Assembly: GCA_014380825.1 (NCBI GenBank)
Contig: JACMJD010000594.1
Location: forward strand, 1-11,439
DNA: 11,439 bases
From: Phycisphaerae bacterium
Lineage (GTDB): Bacteria > Planctomycetota > Phycisphaerae > Tepidisphaerales > Tepidisphaeraceae
Direction: 5' to 3'
The notes beneath the pieces were generated by a model. It saw nothing but the letters and a program-made list of their open reading frames with translations, had not been told where the DNA came from and did no database searches. Of the stretch, positions 1-7,913 are shown one piece after another. Both the position numbers and the translations under genes were made by a program. Every line of letters starts with the position of its first letter. Positions within the stretch are counted from its first letter, which is position 1.

Positions 1-1602
1 ACCGACACATCCGTCACCGCCGCCGGTGTGGATCTGTTCCTGAAAACCAACGGCCGCAACATCCGCACCGCTCATGGCACGGGAGATATCGTGCGGCTCC
101 GCGGCGTGAATCTTGGCGGGTGGCTGCTGCACGAGGCGTGGATGGATCCAATGGACAACTCGGGCCTGCCCGATGATGTCTCGCTGCGCAACACGCTTGA
201 AAGCCGCTTCGGCGAAGCAACCGCCGATCGCGTCATCGCAACCTACGCCAGCAACTGGATCACGCTACAGGACCTGGACAACATCAAGGCCGCGGGCCTG
301 AACATGATCCGCGTGCCGTTCAGCTATCGCACGCTGATGGACGCCAGCTTCAACTGGCGGGCGGATGCGTTCACGCAGATGGACTGGGTCATAAACGAAG
401 CTTGGAAGCGCGGGCTGTACACGGTGCTCGATTTCCACGGCGTGCCCGGCGGCGCAAGCAGCTTCCAGAGCTCGGGTGTCAACGGCGGCGGGGCGTTCTG
501 GTCGAATTCGACATACCAGGACCGCGCGGTCGAGATCTGGCAACGCATCGCGCAACGCTACACCGGCAATCCCGCGATCGCCGCGTACGATCTGATCAAC
601 GAGCCCAACGCCACGCCTTCGAGCAGCGCGCTGTGGAACATGTACAACCGCATGTACACCACGATCCGCGCCGCCGATCCGGATCACACCGTGCAGATGG
701 AAGGCAACTGGGATTGGAATTCGCTCCCGAACCCGAACAACTTCGGCTGGACCAACATCGTCTATCACACGCATGCGTACGTCTTCAACAGCGACGGTTC
801 CGAGCCGACGCTCGCGCAACTCCAGGGCCAGGTGAATTGGCAGGTCGCCGATTACAACAATCACGCTTCGTGGAATGTTCCATCCTACGTCGGCGAGTTC
901 AACATGAACTCATCGGCGGCGGCGTGGAATTATGCGATCGACAGCTTCAACAACAACGGCATGAGCTGGACGCCGTGGTCGTACAAGCTGAACAACTGGG
1001 TCGGCAATTCGTGGGGCTTGTACGAAATCCAATCGCAGTGGCCGTGGGTGCCGAACGTGCAGACGGATTCGGCCGCGAACATCATGAGCGCGTACGGCAC
1101 GATCCGCACGGCCGGGCGATATGTCATCAATCCGCTGCAGCGCAACGCGATCGGAATGCCCGGCACGACCAGCGACAGTTACGCGCTGACGCGCGGGCAA
1201 ACGCTGTCGATCACGTCGACGAACGGCGTGCTGTCGAACGACTTCGACGTCAACCTCGGCCAGAGCGGAATCGCACTGTCGGCGACGCTCGTGAACAACG
1301 TCGCGCACGGCACGTTGACGCTGGCCGTCAACGGTTCATTTACTTACACGCCCGCAGCCGGCTTCGTCGGCACGGATACGTTTCGATACAAAGTTCACGA
1401 TGGCCACCAGGATTCGGCGAAGTTTGAGACAGTCTCCCTGATTGTGACGGCGCCGAGCGTCCTCACGCCATTCATTCCGCCAATCGTGATCGCGCGGAAT
1501 GCGATTCACGATCTGGTCGATGATCGCGATGCACGGCCGGCGGCAGCGACGATCGTCGACACTGCCGCCGGCAACCCGCTGGCAATAACGCCGCTTCATT
1601 GA
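1..1602 (+). CDS. Glycoside hydrolase family 5 (cellulase-like) protein with C-terminal cadherin-like Ig domain; 5' partial
   Basis: Probable secreted endo- or exo-beta-glycanase; the substrate cannot be told from the sequence. The frame is open from base 1. The only in-frame start nearby is GTG at 28, which would give no signal peptide and would begin just before the fold, so the true start lies upstream. Numbering from that GTG, the (beta/alpha)8 domain covers about 20-365. It shows GVNLGGWLLHE (26-36), NMIRVPF with Arg95, DFHG with His137, LINEPN with the presumed acid/base Glu192, YHTHAY with His247, and YVGEFN with the presumed nucleophile Glu290. All expected GH5 catalytic residues are present. 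Residues about 384-474 form a cadherin-like Ig domain (VLSNDFD, GSFTYTPAAGFVGTDTFRY), often found in large surface proteins. A 50-residue tail of no recognised type follows. The stop overlaps the convergent neighbour. GH5 assignment is firm, subfamily open. Confidence 0.9.
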   Translation, partial: TDTSVTAAGVDLFLKTNGRNIRTAHGTGDIVRLRGVNLGGWLLHEAWMDPMDNSGLPDDVSLRNTLESRFGEATADRVIATYASNWITLQDLDNIKAAGLNMIRVPFSYRTLMDASFNWRADAFTQMDWVINEAWKRGLYTVLDFHGVPGGASSFQSSGVNGGGAFWSNSTYQDRAVEIWQRIAQRYTGNPAIAAYDLINEPNATPSSSALWNMYNRMYTTIRAADPDHTVQMEGNWDWNSLPNPNNFGWTNIVYHTHAYVFNSDGSEPTLAQLQGQVNWQVADYNNHASWNVPSYVGEFNMNSSAAAWNYAIDSFNNNGMSWTPWSYKLNNWVGNSWGLYEIQSQWPWVPNVQTDSAANIMSAYGTIRTAGRYVINPLQRNAIGMPGTTSDSYALTRGQTLSITSTNGVLSNDFDVNLGQSGIALSATLVNNVAHGTLTLAVNGSFTYTPAAGFVGTDTFRYKVHDGHQDSAKFETVSLIVTAPSVLTPFIPPIVIARNAIHDLVDDRDARPAAATIVDTAAGNPLAITPLH

Positions 1603-3623
1603 AGGATCTCGATCGTCTCGCGAATGTCGGTGGCGTCGGTTAGCGCGGTGTCCGTTCCGTCTTCGCCGAAGAGATAGTCGGCGCTCTTGCCGCCGTCGAG
1701 CGTGTCGTTACCGAGTCCGCCGTACATCCGGTCGAGGGAACCTCCGCCCGCCAGCACGTCGTCGCCGTCGCCGCCCCAGAGGCGGTCAGCGTTGCCGCCG
1801 CCGTCCAGGAAATCGTTGCCGGCGTCGCCATAAAGGCGATCGTTTCCAGCTTCGCCGAAGACCCGATCGTGCCCCGCCGAGCCCGCGACGCGATCGTCGC
1901 CATTGCCGCCAAACAGTGAATCTTTTCCGGCGCCGCCGGTGAGCGAATCGTTCCCGTCGCCGCCTTGCAGCGTGTCATTTCCCGCGCCGCCGTTGATATA
2001 GCTCGACGGCACGAGCGCGCCGATGAGCACGTTATCGTTGCCGCCGTTCGCGAAGATTTCGACGCGGGTCAGTCCGCTGCTCGACAACTTTTGCGTCACA
2101 CCGTTTCGGCTGACGAAGAGTTTTCCAGTCTTGATCGATGCGCTGATCGCATCGTTGCTCTCGGTGCCCTGGACGGTTGCGATGCCGTTCGACATCGTCA
2201 CGAACGGCTCGAATGCGCTGTATCGAGCGACGAATCCATCGGTGTTTCCGCCATAGGTTGAATCCGCGCCGCCGCCAACCCAGGCGGTCGAGCTGGTGAA
2301 GCCGGCGACGAGCATTCGGTTCTGCGAATCGAACGCAACGCCATAGTTGTAGTCCGTCTGGCTTCCGCCCGTGAAGGTGCTCCATTTGTGCTGCCCGGCC
2401 GACGTCAACTGCAACGCGAAGCCGTCGCCCACACCGCCCGCGCTGGTGGTGAGCGGGCCGCCGCTCGCCCAGGATCCGCCGCCGCCACCGACGACTGCGA
2501 TCGCGCCGTCGCTGCTGATCGCCAGCGCTTTGATATCTTCCGACCCGTTTCCTCCGAAATATGTTGACCAAACGGTCTGACCGGCCGGCGTCATGCGCAT
2601 GACGAATCCATCGCCGCCACCGTTGTAACTGGTGTCGAATCCGCCGCTGGTCCAGCCGCTTGTGCCGGTGCTGCCGGCGACGATGAGTTGTCCGTCGCTG
2701 GCCACGCGAACGGCGCTGGCGATGTCAAATTCATTCCCGCCCAGATACGTCGACCAGCCCTTCGTGCCGTCGGGTTTGATCTGTAGCACGAATCCATCGA
2801 TGAACGCGCCGTAGGCCGTGTCGGCTCCGCCGGCGATGAAGCCGCTGGTGGATGTCGTCTCGCCGACGACGAACAGGCTGCCGTCAAAACCCATCGCCAC
2901 GCCGTGCGCGCGATCTTCTCCCGCGCCGCCGATGAAGCTGGTGGAGAGATGCGCGCCTTTGGTGCTCAGCCGTGTTACGAACGCATCGGTGCCGCCGTTT
3001 GCGACGCTGTCGAACCCGCCGGATGCGAAATCACTGCTGCGCGTTTCGCCGACCACCGTCACCACGCCTTTGCCGGTGACGTGCAGGTCGAAGACTTGAT
3101 CATCTTTCGATCCACCGACGTAAGTGCTCCACGCGAGCTGGCCGGCGTTGCTCAGCTTGGCGACGAATCCATCCGCAGCGCCGCCGCCATAGGAAACGTC
3201 GTATCCGCCCGCCGTCCAACCGGTGCTGGAACTCTGGCCGGCGACATACACGTTGCCGTCATTATCGAGCGCGATCGAGTTGGCCTCTTCGAGCAGGCCG
3301 AATCCGTTGCCGAGATAGGTTGACCAGATCGGCTTTCCGTCGGGTGCGAATTTCGCGACGATCGCATCTCCGGAAAAACTTCCGCCGCTGTAGGTCGTGT
3401 CGAAACCGCCAACCGCGAACGCCGACGATGTTGTGCTGCCGGCGACATACGTGTTGCCGGCCGAGTCGCTGGCGACGGCGAGCACGGTGTCGCTGCCGGC
3501 CGCGCCGAAGTAGCTCGAATAATCGAGCACCGGTGTCGCCGCCATCAGTTGTCGCGTTTCGAGCTGCTCGAATACCGCTCTGTTCGTGGCCATTTGTAAC
3601 GCTTGTCTAAAATTCGTTTTCAT
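1596..3623 (-). CDS. LEPR-XLL-motif SBBP beta-propeller protein with C-terminal RTX repeats
   Basis: Predicted surface or secreted protein of 675 residues; no enzymatic role visible. FEQLETRQLM (18-27) is an LEPR-XLL-type N-terminal motif, with no classical hydrophobic signal peptide around it. Residues about 34-470 hold seven repeats of 61-65 residues, each beginning like WSTYLGG and containing DGFV and AGST-type strands, as in the SBBP (seven-bladed beta-propeller) repeat family. Residues about 475-536 form a small beta module ending GGNDNVLIG. Residues about 541-660 are about 13 RTX nonapeptides (GGxGNDxLx), which bind calcium. The end matches that of the RTX gene at 5484-7853. The start at 3623 is preceded by a purine-rich but weak ribosome site (AAAGAAG). 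It is probably the last gene of a three-gene operon, 42 bases after the beta-helix gene. No type I secretion genes are nearby. Fold calls are firm, biological role unknown. Confidence 0.9.
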   Translation of the reverse strand: MKTNFRQALQMATNRAVFEQLETRQLMAATPVLDYSSYFGAAGSDTVLAVASDSAGNTYVAGSTTSSAFAVGGFDTTYSGGSFSGDAIVAKFAPDGKPIWSTYLGNGFGLLEEANSIALDNDGNVYVAGQSSSTGWTAGGYDVSYGGGAADGFVAKLSNAGQLAWSTYVGGSKDDQVFDLHVTGKGVVTVVGETRSSDFASGGFDSVANGGTDAFVTRLSTKGAHLSTSFIGGAGEDRAHGVAMGFDGSLFVVGETTSTSGFIAGGADTAYGAFIDGFVLQIKPDGTKGWSTYLGGNEFDIASAVRVASDGQLIVAGSTGTSGWTSGGFDTSYNGGGDGFVMRMTPAGQTVWSTYFGGNGSEDIKALAISSDGAIAVVGGGGGSWASGGPLTTSAGGVGDGFALQLTSAGQHKWSTFTGGSQTDYNYGVAFDSQNRMLVAGFTSSTAWVGGGADSTYGGNTDGFVARYSAFEPFVTMSNGIATVQGTESNDAISASIKTGKLFVSRNGVTQKLSSSGLTRVEIFANGGNDNVLIGALVPSSYINGGAGNDTLQGGDGNDSLTGGAGKDSLFGGNGDDRVAGSAGHDRVFGEAGNDRLYGDAGNDFLDGGGNADRLWGGDGDDVLAGGGSLDRMYGGLGNDTLDGGKSADYLFGEDGTDTALTDATDIRETIEILQ
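1644..2003 (-). repeat. RTX (hemolysin-type calcium-binding) nonapeptide array, C-terminal
   Basis: Around 13 consecutive nine-residue units of GGxGxDxLx type are encoded here, for example GGAGNDTLQ, GGDGNDSLT and GGNGDDRVA. Such arrays fold into a calcium-bound parallel beta-roll outside the cell. Three units are degenerate (GGGNADRLW, GGGSLDRMY and GGKSADYLF), lacking the usual Asn/Asp pair. Confidence 0.88.
2214..3524 (-). repeat. Seven SBBP beta-propeller repeats (coding)
   Basis: Seven tandem protein repeats begin near residues 35, 100, 165, 226, 290, 352 and 414 of the encoded protein, giving a period of 61-65 residues. Each has a WSTY-like opening, a DxAxxVAxDxxGxxxVxGxT-like middle and a DGFVxxxxxxG-like end. 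The fourth copy is the most diverged, with LSTSFIGG in place of the WSTY opening. The repeats differ clearly at the DNA level, so they are not a recent expansion. Confidence 0.85.
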
Positions 3624-3665
3624 GATTCGTGCTTCTTTCTTCGTTGTTAGTTGGTTTCGATAGCA

Positions 3666-5438
3666 TCACGCGATGAGGTCGACGACGATCGAGCGATCCG
3701 CATCGAACGGACTCGCCCATCCGTCGTTGGCCAGGATCGCGACGGTCGATTGGAACTTGGTTACATCCACCAGTGCCGGCTGATCGGGCGAAATCACCAC
3801 GCCGAAGAATTCCTGCGGCTCGGGTACCGTGTCGTCAACAACCCGAACGCGGATCACGTCGGTCGTCTGGCCCGCGGCGATCGAACCCGTTCCGCTGCCG
3901 ATGAAGTCCTGGTCGTGGAACGCCGTGCCGTTCACCGATGTCCAGTGATATTTCAGCCTCGTCGGCAGTGGCGAGGACAGGCGGACCGTCAGGAAGACAT
4001 CGCTCGTATCGCGGTTGCCCTCGATCACGATCGCGTCGGTGATCGTCATCGTGGGAATGCGTGTCGCGTCGTTGCGAACGTGGACGACGTTGGAAAACTC
4101 CGATGTGTTGCCGGCCGGGTCGGTCAAGGTCGCCGACAGGAACGCGTTGGGCGCATCGACGAATGACGGAATCCAGCCGTCGTATTGTCCGCCGGCATTA
4201 GTTGTTAATGCCAACGTAGCCAACGTCTTGCCGCCCTCGGCCAAGCCGTGCTGATTTGGCGCGTCGTTGTAAAACACGTTGCACGTATAAGTCGTACTCG
4301 GCGCGGCGGTGAATGCGATGTGCATCTGAGTCGTGCCGCCATACCAATACGCGCCTACCACAGTCGGGGCATTCAGCAATGTGTTCGCGCCGGCGTCGGC
4401 GTCGCCGACGTCGTTCGGCGTGATGCCGTCGTTGCCCAGGTCGATGCCAAGCTGTCCGTTGTCGCGAATCTCATTCGCCGCGATCGTGTTCGCGACACCG
4501 GAAACAATGCACACGCCGTCCTGATCGTTGCAGGCGATCTTGTTCTGCGCGGACGGATCTGCGAGCACGCCGATCGTGTTGTGATGTCCGCCGTTGTCGA
4601 TTCGAATGCCGTTCGCGCCGTTCGGCACGAATCCACCGCCGTCGCGATCGAGCCCGATGTTGTTGAGCTTGATCGTCGTGTGATCGCCGCCGCTGATCTG
4701 GATGCCGTTGCCGGCGTTGCCGGAAATCGTGTTGCCGGAGATGAATGTTCCTGTGACGCCGCTACCGACATAGACGCCCTGCGCGCCGTTGCCGATGGGC
4801 TTGCGGCCATACACGTTCGTGCCGATCAGGTTGCCGCGGATCGTGTTGTACGAAGCGGTCTCGCCGATCACGCGCACGCCGCTGCCGGCGTTTCCGGAGA
4901 TCACGTTGCCGCGATAAGCGCCGTTCGCGCCGATCACGTTGCCCGATCCGCCGGCGATATAAACGCCGCGCGCATTCGCATTCGCCGCGCCGTACCCGCG
5001 CAAGCCCATATAGCACTCATGCACGCCGTTCGAGTTGCCGTTGATCCGCACGCCCGCGCCGCCCGCGAAGTTGGCGAACGCCAGCCCGACGATCAGCGAA
5101 TTGCTGGTTGAGATCTCCAGCCCATTCGCGCCGGCGGTCGTGCACAACGAGCCGTCGATATCAACCTGTGGCGACCCGTCGTAAAACCGCTGAGTCGCTC
5201 CGGTGATCTTCACCGGATCGGTGATCGTCGGCAGCTTCGTCGTCGGCTTGATCCGGAAAAGCTGGCCCGGCGCGCCGTTCAGGTGAAACTCGATCGTGTC
5301 GTACACATCGACCGAGTTGTTCGAGAGCGTCAGCGCCTCTCGCAGCGAGCCGGGGCCGGAGTTGGCTTCGCTGGTGACGCTGTACACCGAGCACAGCGTT
5401 CGGGTTTCGAGAGCTTCAAAGTTGTTCGCGAACTTCAT
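3666..5438 (-). CDS. LEPR-XLL-motif right-handed parallel beta-helix protein with Calx-beta-like domain
   Basis: Predicted extracellular protein of 590 residues. FEALETRTLC (7-16) is an LEPR-XLL-type motif. YSVTSEANSGPGSLREAL (19-36) is the SLREA motif that often opens bacterial beta-helix surface proteins. Residues about 100-345 contain beta-helix coils rich in SGNxxxGVxI, NTIRGNxIGTN and NGIxI patterns, as in the NosD/pectate-lyase-like Beta_helix families; no lyase active site could be identified. Residues about 353-452 form the all-beta domain often attached to such helices (STTYTCNVFY, DPAGNTSEFSN). Residues about 463-572 resemble a Calx-beta domain (GTGSIAAGQTTD, VVDDTVPEPQEFFGV), a calcium-binding or adhesion module. 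Six cysteines are unusual for this window and could form disulfides. The start is supported by a clear AGGAAAG ribosome site. It is the middle gene of the minus-strand block. Binding or degradation of polysaccharide is possible but unproven. Confidence 0.88.
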   Translation of the reverse strand: MKFANNFEALETRTLCSVYSVTSEANSGPGSLREALTLSNNSVDVYDTIEFHLNGAPGQLFRIKPTTKLPTITDPVKITGATQRFYDGSPQVDIDGSLCTTAGANGLEISTSNSLIVGLAFANFAGGAGVRINGNSNGVHECYMGLRGYGAANANARGVYIAGGSGNVIGANGAYRGNVISGNAGSGVRVIGETASYNTIRGNLIGTNVYGRKPIGNGAQGVYVGSGVTGTFISGNTISGNAGNGIQISGGDHTTIKLNNIGLDRDGGGFVPNGANGIRIDNGGHHNTIGVLADPSAQNKIACNDQDGVCIVSGVANTIAANEIRDNGQLGIDLGNDGITPNDVGDADAGANTLLNAPTVVGAYWYGGTTQMHIAFTAAPSTTYTCNVFYNDAPNQHGLAEGGKTLATLALTTNAGGQYDGWIPSFVDAPNAFLSATLTDPAGNTSEFSNVVHVRNDATRIPTMTITDAIVIEGNRDTSDVFLTVRLSSPLPTRLKYHWTSVNGTAFHDQDFIGSGTGSIAAGQTTDVIRVRVVDDTVPEPQEFFGVVISPDQPALVDVTKFQSTVAILANDGWASPFDADRSIVVDLIA

Positions 5439-5443
5439 GATTT

Positions 5444-5450
5444 CTTTCCT
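5444..5450 (-). promoter_or_regulatory. Ribosome binding site of the beta-helix gene
   Basis: On the minus strand AGGAAAG lies upstream of the ATG at 5438, with 5-8 bases between the core and the start. It is the clearest Shine-Dalgarno sequence in the window and fixes that start, although it sits in a short gap of 45 bases behind the RTX gene. It suits an internal gene of an operon. Confidence 0.6.
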
Positions 5451-5483
5451 AAGTTGACTGACACTGTTCGTGCGTGCATTCGC

Positions 5484-7853
5484 TCACGGGATGAGCGTTT
5501 CGATCGCGTTGAGGTTCTCGTTGTTGTCGGTCTGCGCGATGTCCGTGCCGGCGCCGCCGTCGATCAGGTCGACCGCGTTGTCGCCCTTCGCGTAGAAGCG
5601 GTCGTTGCCGGCGTAGCCGTTCATCGTGTCGATGCCGCCCATGCCGTGCATCGTGTCGTTGCCCGCCAGGCCATCGAAGCGATTGTTCTGACCGTCGCCG
5701 ATCAGGGTGTCGTTACCCGCGCCGGCGGTGGCGTTCTCGACTGAACCTTGAATGAAGTCGTTCTCGCCGACCTCGCCGTCGTTCGCGCCATCGCCGAGTT
5801 TGACGAAGACGTTGTTTGTCCGATTGCCGTACCAGGCGTTGTCGCGACCCTCGCCGCCGTTGAGTTGGTCGGCATGCTTGCCGCCGTCGAGGATGTCGTT
5901 GCCCTGGTTGCCTTCCAGCGAGTCGACCCCGTTGTCGCCGTGCAGCGTGTCGTCACCTTCGCGGCCGACGAGCTTGTCCGCGCCGCCGCCGCCCCAGATT
6001 TCGTTGGCAAACGATGAGCCGGAGATCGTGTCGTTCCCGCTGCCGCCGCGAACGTTCTCGACATCGGTTTTGATGTTGTCGTGTTCGTTCGCTTCGCCGT
6101 CGTCGGGCTGCGTGCCGATCCCGATCGTCAGCGGTGCAGTGCGATCGGAATAGTCGGCGGTGTCGGTTCCCGCGCCGCCTTCGAACACGTCCGCGCCTTG
6201 TCCGCCGTCGAGCGTGTCGTGACCGCCTTCGCCGATTAACGTGTCGTTTCCGAACGAACCGCGCAGGACGTTGTGGCCGGCCGAGCCGCGAATCACGTCG
6301 TTGCCCGCGCCGCCGATCAGCGTTTCCACGTCGATCTGGATGTTGTCGCCTTCGTTTGGCGCACCGTCGTTGGCGATGTTGTCGGCGCTGAGGTTCAGAT
6401 TGATCAGGCCGCCATAAGCAACGGTGTCCGCATCGAGCCCGCCGGAGAATGTGTCGGCATCCGCGCCGCCGTTGAGCGTGTCGCGACCGTTTCCGCCGGA
6501 GAAGAAATCGTTGCCCTGCGCGCCGTTGAGCGCGTCGTGACCCGCATCGCCGTACAGCTTGTCGTGATGCGCGCCGCCGTTCAGCGTGTCGTTTCCGGGC
6601 CCGCCCTTGAGCGTGTCGTTGCCCGCCTGGCCGTAGAACACATTCGCGACGTCGTCGCTCTGTCCTTCGATTAGGTCGTTGCCGTTCGTGCCGTAGACGT
6701 TTTCCACATCGCGAAGCACGTTGTCCTGTTCCGCGCCCGCGCCGTCGTTCGCAACGCCATCGAGCGAAACGTGCACTGCTACGGTCGCATACGCCGTGTA
6801 GTCGGCCGTATCCGTTCCGGCGCCGCCGGCGAACTGGTCGTTGCCGCCGCTGGATTGCAGCAGATCGTCACCATTGCCGCCGTCGATCGTGTCGTGGCCG
6901 GTTCCGCCGCGGATCGTGTCGTTGCCGTCGCGACCCTGCACGTTGCGGTTCGCGTTCGGCACGCCGAAGTACAGGTTGATGTTGTCGTTCCCGCGTCCGC
7001 CGAGGATCGTTTCCATGGACGCCTGGACGTTGTCGCCTTCGCCGATCTCGCCATCGTTGGCGGCGTCGTCGAGGGTGATGCGGAGCTGCCTGGTGCGATC
7101 GCTGAACCGCGCCGTATCGTTTCCGCCGCCGCCGGAGAAGCTGTCGGCGCCGGTGCCGCCGTCAAGCAGGTCGTCACCGTTTTCGCCTGCCATGTAGTCG
7201 TTGCCGCCAAGTCCGTAGATGACGTCCTTGCCGCCGCCGCCCAGCAAACTGTTGGCGTTGTTATCGCCGACGATCAAGTCATCGTTATCGCCGCCGATGA
7301 TCGCTTCGTTGCCCGGGCCGATGTAGTCATTTTCGCCGATAGCGCCGTCGTCGCCGGCGTTGTCCATTCGAAGCGAAAGTTTCTGCTGTCGGCCGGCATA
7401 GGTGATCACGTCGTGACCTTCGCCGCCGAAGAAGTGTTCCGATCCGGTCCCGCCGTATAGAACGTCGTCGCCTTGGCCGCCCTCGAGCGCGGTGATAACA
7501 CCGGGTGTGCCGCCAGCGATCGTGATCACGTCGTTGCCGTCGCCACCTTTGAGGGTGGCAGGTGTGGAAATCGTCCCTGCCACCAGGATCTTGTCGTTGC
7601 CGCCGCGCATGTCGACTTCGATATGCGTGAAGGTCACGTCGTAATCGTTGTCGGTTGGCTTCAGGTTGAAATAGTTTCCGTAGTTGGTTCCCCCGCCGTA
7701 GTTGGGAAATACCTGGACCATGTCGGTGTTCGGTCCGGTGTTGAAAAAGATAGAGTCATTCCCCGGCGTGCCGACGAGCAGAATCGTTCTCGTCGGAACC
7801 TCGTAATACACGCTGACCGACATCAATCGCCGTTGTTCCAATTTCTCAATCAT
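5484..7853 (-). CDS. LEPR-XLL-motif RTX calcium-binding repeat protein
   Basis: Large, very acidic and Gly/Asp/Asn-rich protein of 789 residues, predicted to act outside the cell as a calcium-stabilised scaffold or adhesin; no catalytic domain is visible. LEQRRLM (5-11) is an LEPR-XLL-type motif right at the N-terminus, without a hydrophobic signal peptide. Residues about 14-93 form a beta module ending GGNDKIL, like one in the SBBP protein. From about 102 to 767 blocks of RTX nonapeptides (GGxGNDxLx) alternate with six copies of a module of about 48 residues with the core NDGExGExDNIxxDVE, near 148, 246, 348, 476, 565 and 671. The end GTDIAQTD...IETLIP matches that of the SBBP protein. It is probably the first gene of the minus-strand operon, reading away from the divergent sigma factor. 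RTX family is certain; cargo or ligand unknown. Confidence 0.92.
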   Translation of the reverse strand: MIEKLEQRRLMSVSVYYEVPTRTILLVGTPGNDSIFFNTGPNTDMVQVFPNYGGGTNYGNYFNLKPTDNDYDVTFTHIEVDMRGGNDKILVAGTISTPATLKGGDGNDVITIAGGTPGVITALEGGQGDDVLYGGTGSEHFFGGEGHDVITYAGRQQKLSLRMDNAGDDGAIGENDYIGPGNEAIIGGDNDDLIVGDNNANSLLGGGGKDVIYGLGGNDYMAGENGDDLLDGGTGADSFSGGGGNDTARFSDRTRQLRITLDDAANDGEIGEGDNVQASMETILGGRGNDNINLYFGVPNANRNVQGRDGNDTIRGGTGHDTIDGGNGDDLLQSSGGNDQFAGGAGTDTADYTAYATVAVHVSLDGVANDGAGAEQDNVLRDVENVYGTNGNDLIEGQSDDVANVFYGQAGNDTLKGGPGNDTLNGGAHHDKLYGDAGHDALNGAQGNDFFSGGNGRDTLNGGADADTFSGGLDADTVAYGGLINLNLSADNIANDGAPNEGDNIQIDVETLIGGAGNDVIRGSAGHNVLRGSFGNDTLIGEGGHDTLDGGQGADVFEGGAGTDTADYSDRTAPLTIGIGTQPDDGEANEHDNIKTDVENVRGGSGNDTISGSSFANEIWGGGGADKLVGREGDDTLHGDNGVDSLEGNQGNDILDGGKHADQLNGGEGRDNAWYGNRTNNVFVKLGDGANDGEVGENDFIQGSVENATAGAGNDTLIGDGQNNRFDGLAGNDTMHGMGGIDTMNGYAGNDRFYAKGDNAVDLIDGGAGTDIAQTDNNENLNAIETLIP
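5553..7550 (-). repeat. RTX nonapeptide arrays interrupted by six DNIxxDVE modules (coding)
   Basis: RTX blocks of varying length are broken at roughly 100-residue intervals by a module reading like YSDRTxPLxIxLDxxANDG, then ExGExDNIxxDVExxxGGxGND. The six copies start near residues 148, 246, 348, 476, 565 and 671 (spacings 98, 102, 128, 89 and 106). The first copy is the most diverged (NDYIGPGNEAIIGG). Similar modules are known between RTX blocks in other bacterial calcium-binding proteins, notably actinobacterial ones. Confidence 0.85.
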
Positions 7854-7913
7854 GTCCGCATTTCCATTTCTCGCCCGTCAGGGGCGTGGTGGTGAATGCC
7901 GGGGAAGCGGGCG

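Noticed and set aside
402..1427. A 341-codon open frame on the plus strand inside the GH5 gene
   Set aside because: It is a shadow of the GH5 frame. The translation is Arg/Ala/Gln-rich with no family motif, while the GH5 frame has all catalytic residues.
4248..5111. A long plus-strand open frame (287 codons) opposite the beta-helix gene, and similar ones at 6771-7460 and 7473-7895
   Set aside because: These are antisense shadows caused by GC-rich third positions and repetitive Gly/Asp/Asn codons. They are Val/Ala/Asp-rich and without domains.
5553..7550. CRISPR-like or satellite repeat because of the repeated GTCGTTGCCG-type sequence
   Set aside because: The repetition is in step with codons and encodes RTX nonapeptides. 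Units diverge and there are no unique spacers of constant length.
1596..7853. A type I secretion locus for the RTX proteins
   Set aside because: No ABC transporter, membrane fusion protein or outer-membrane channel gene is present. All coding space is taken by the three surface-protein genes.
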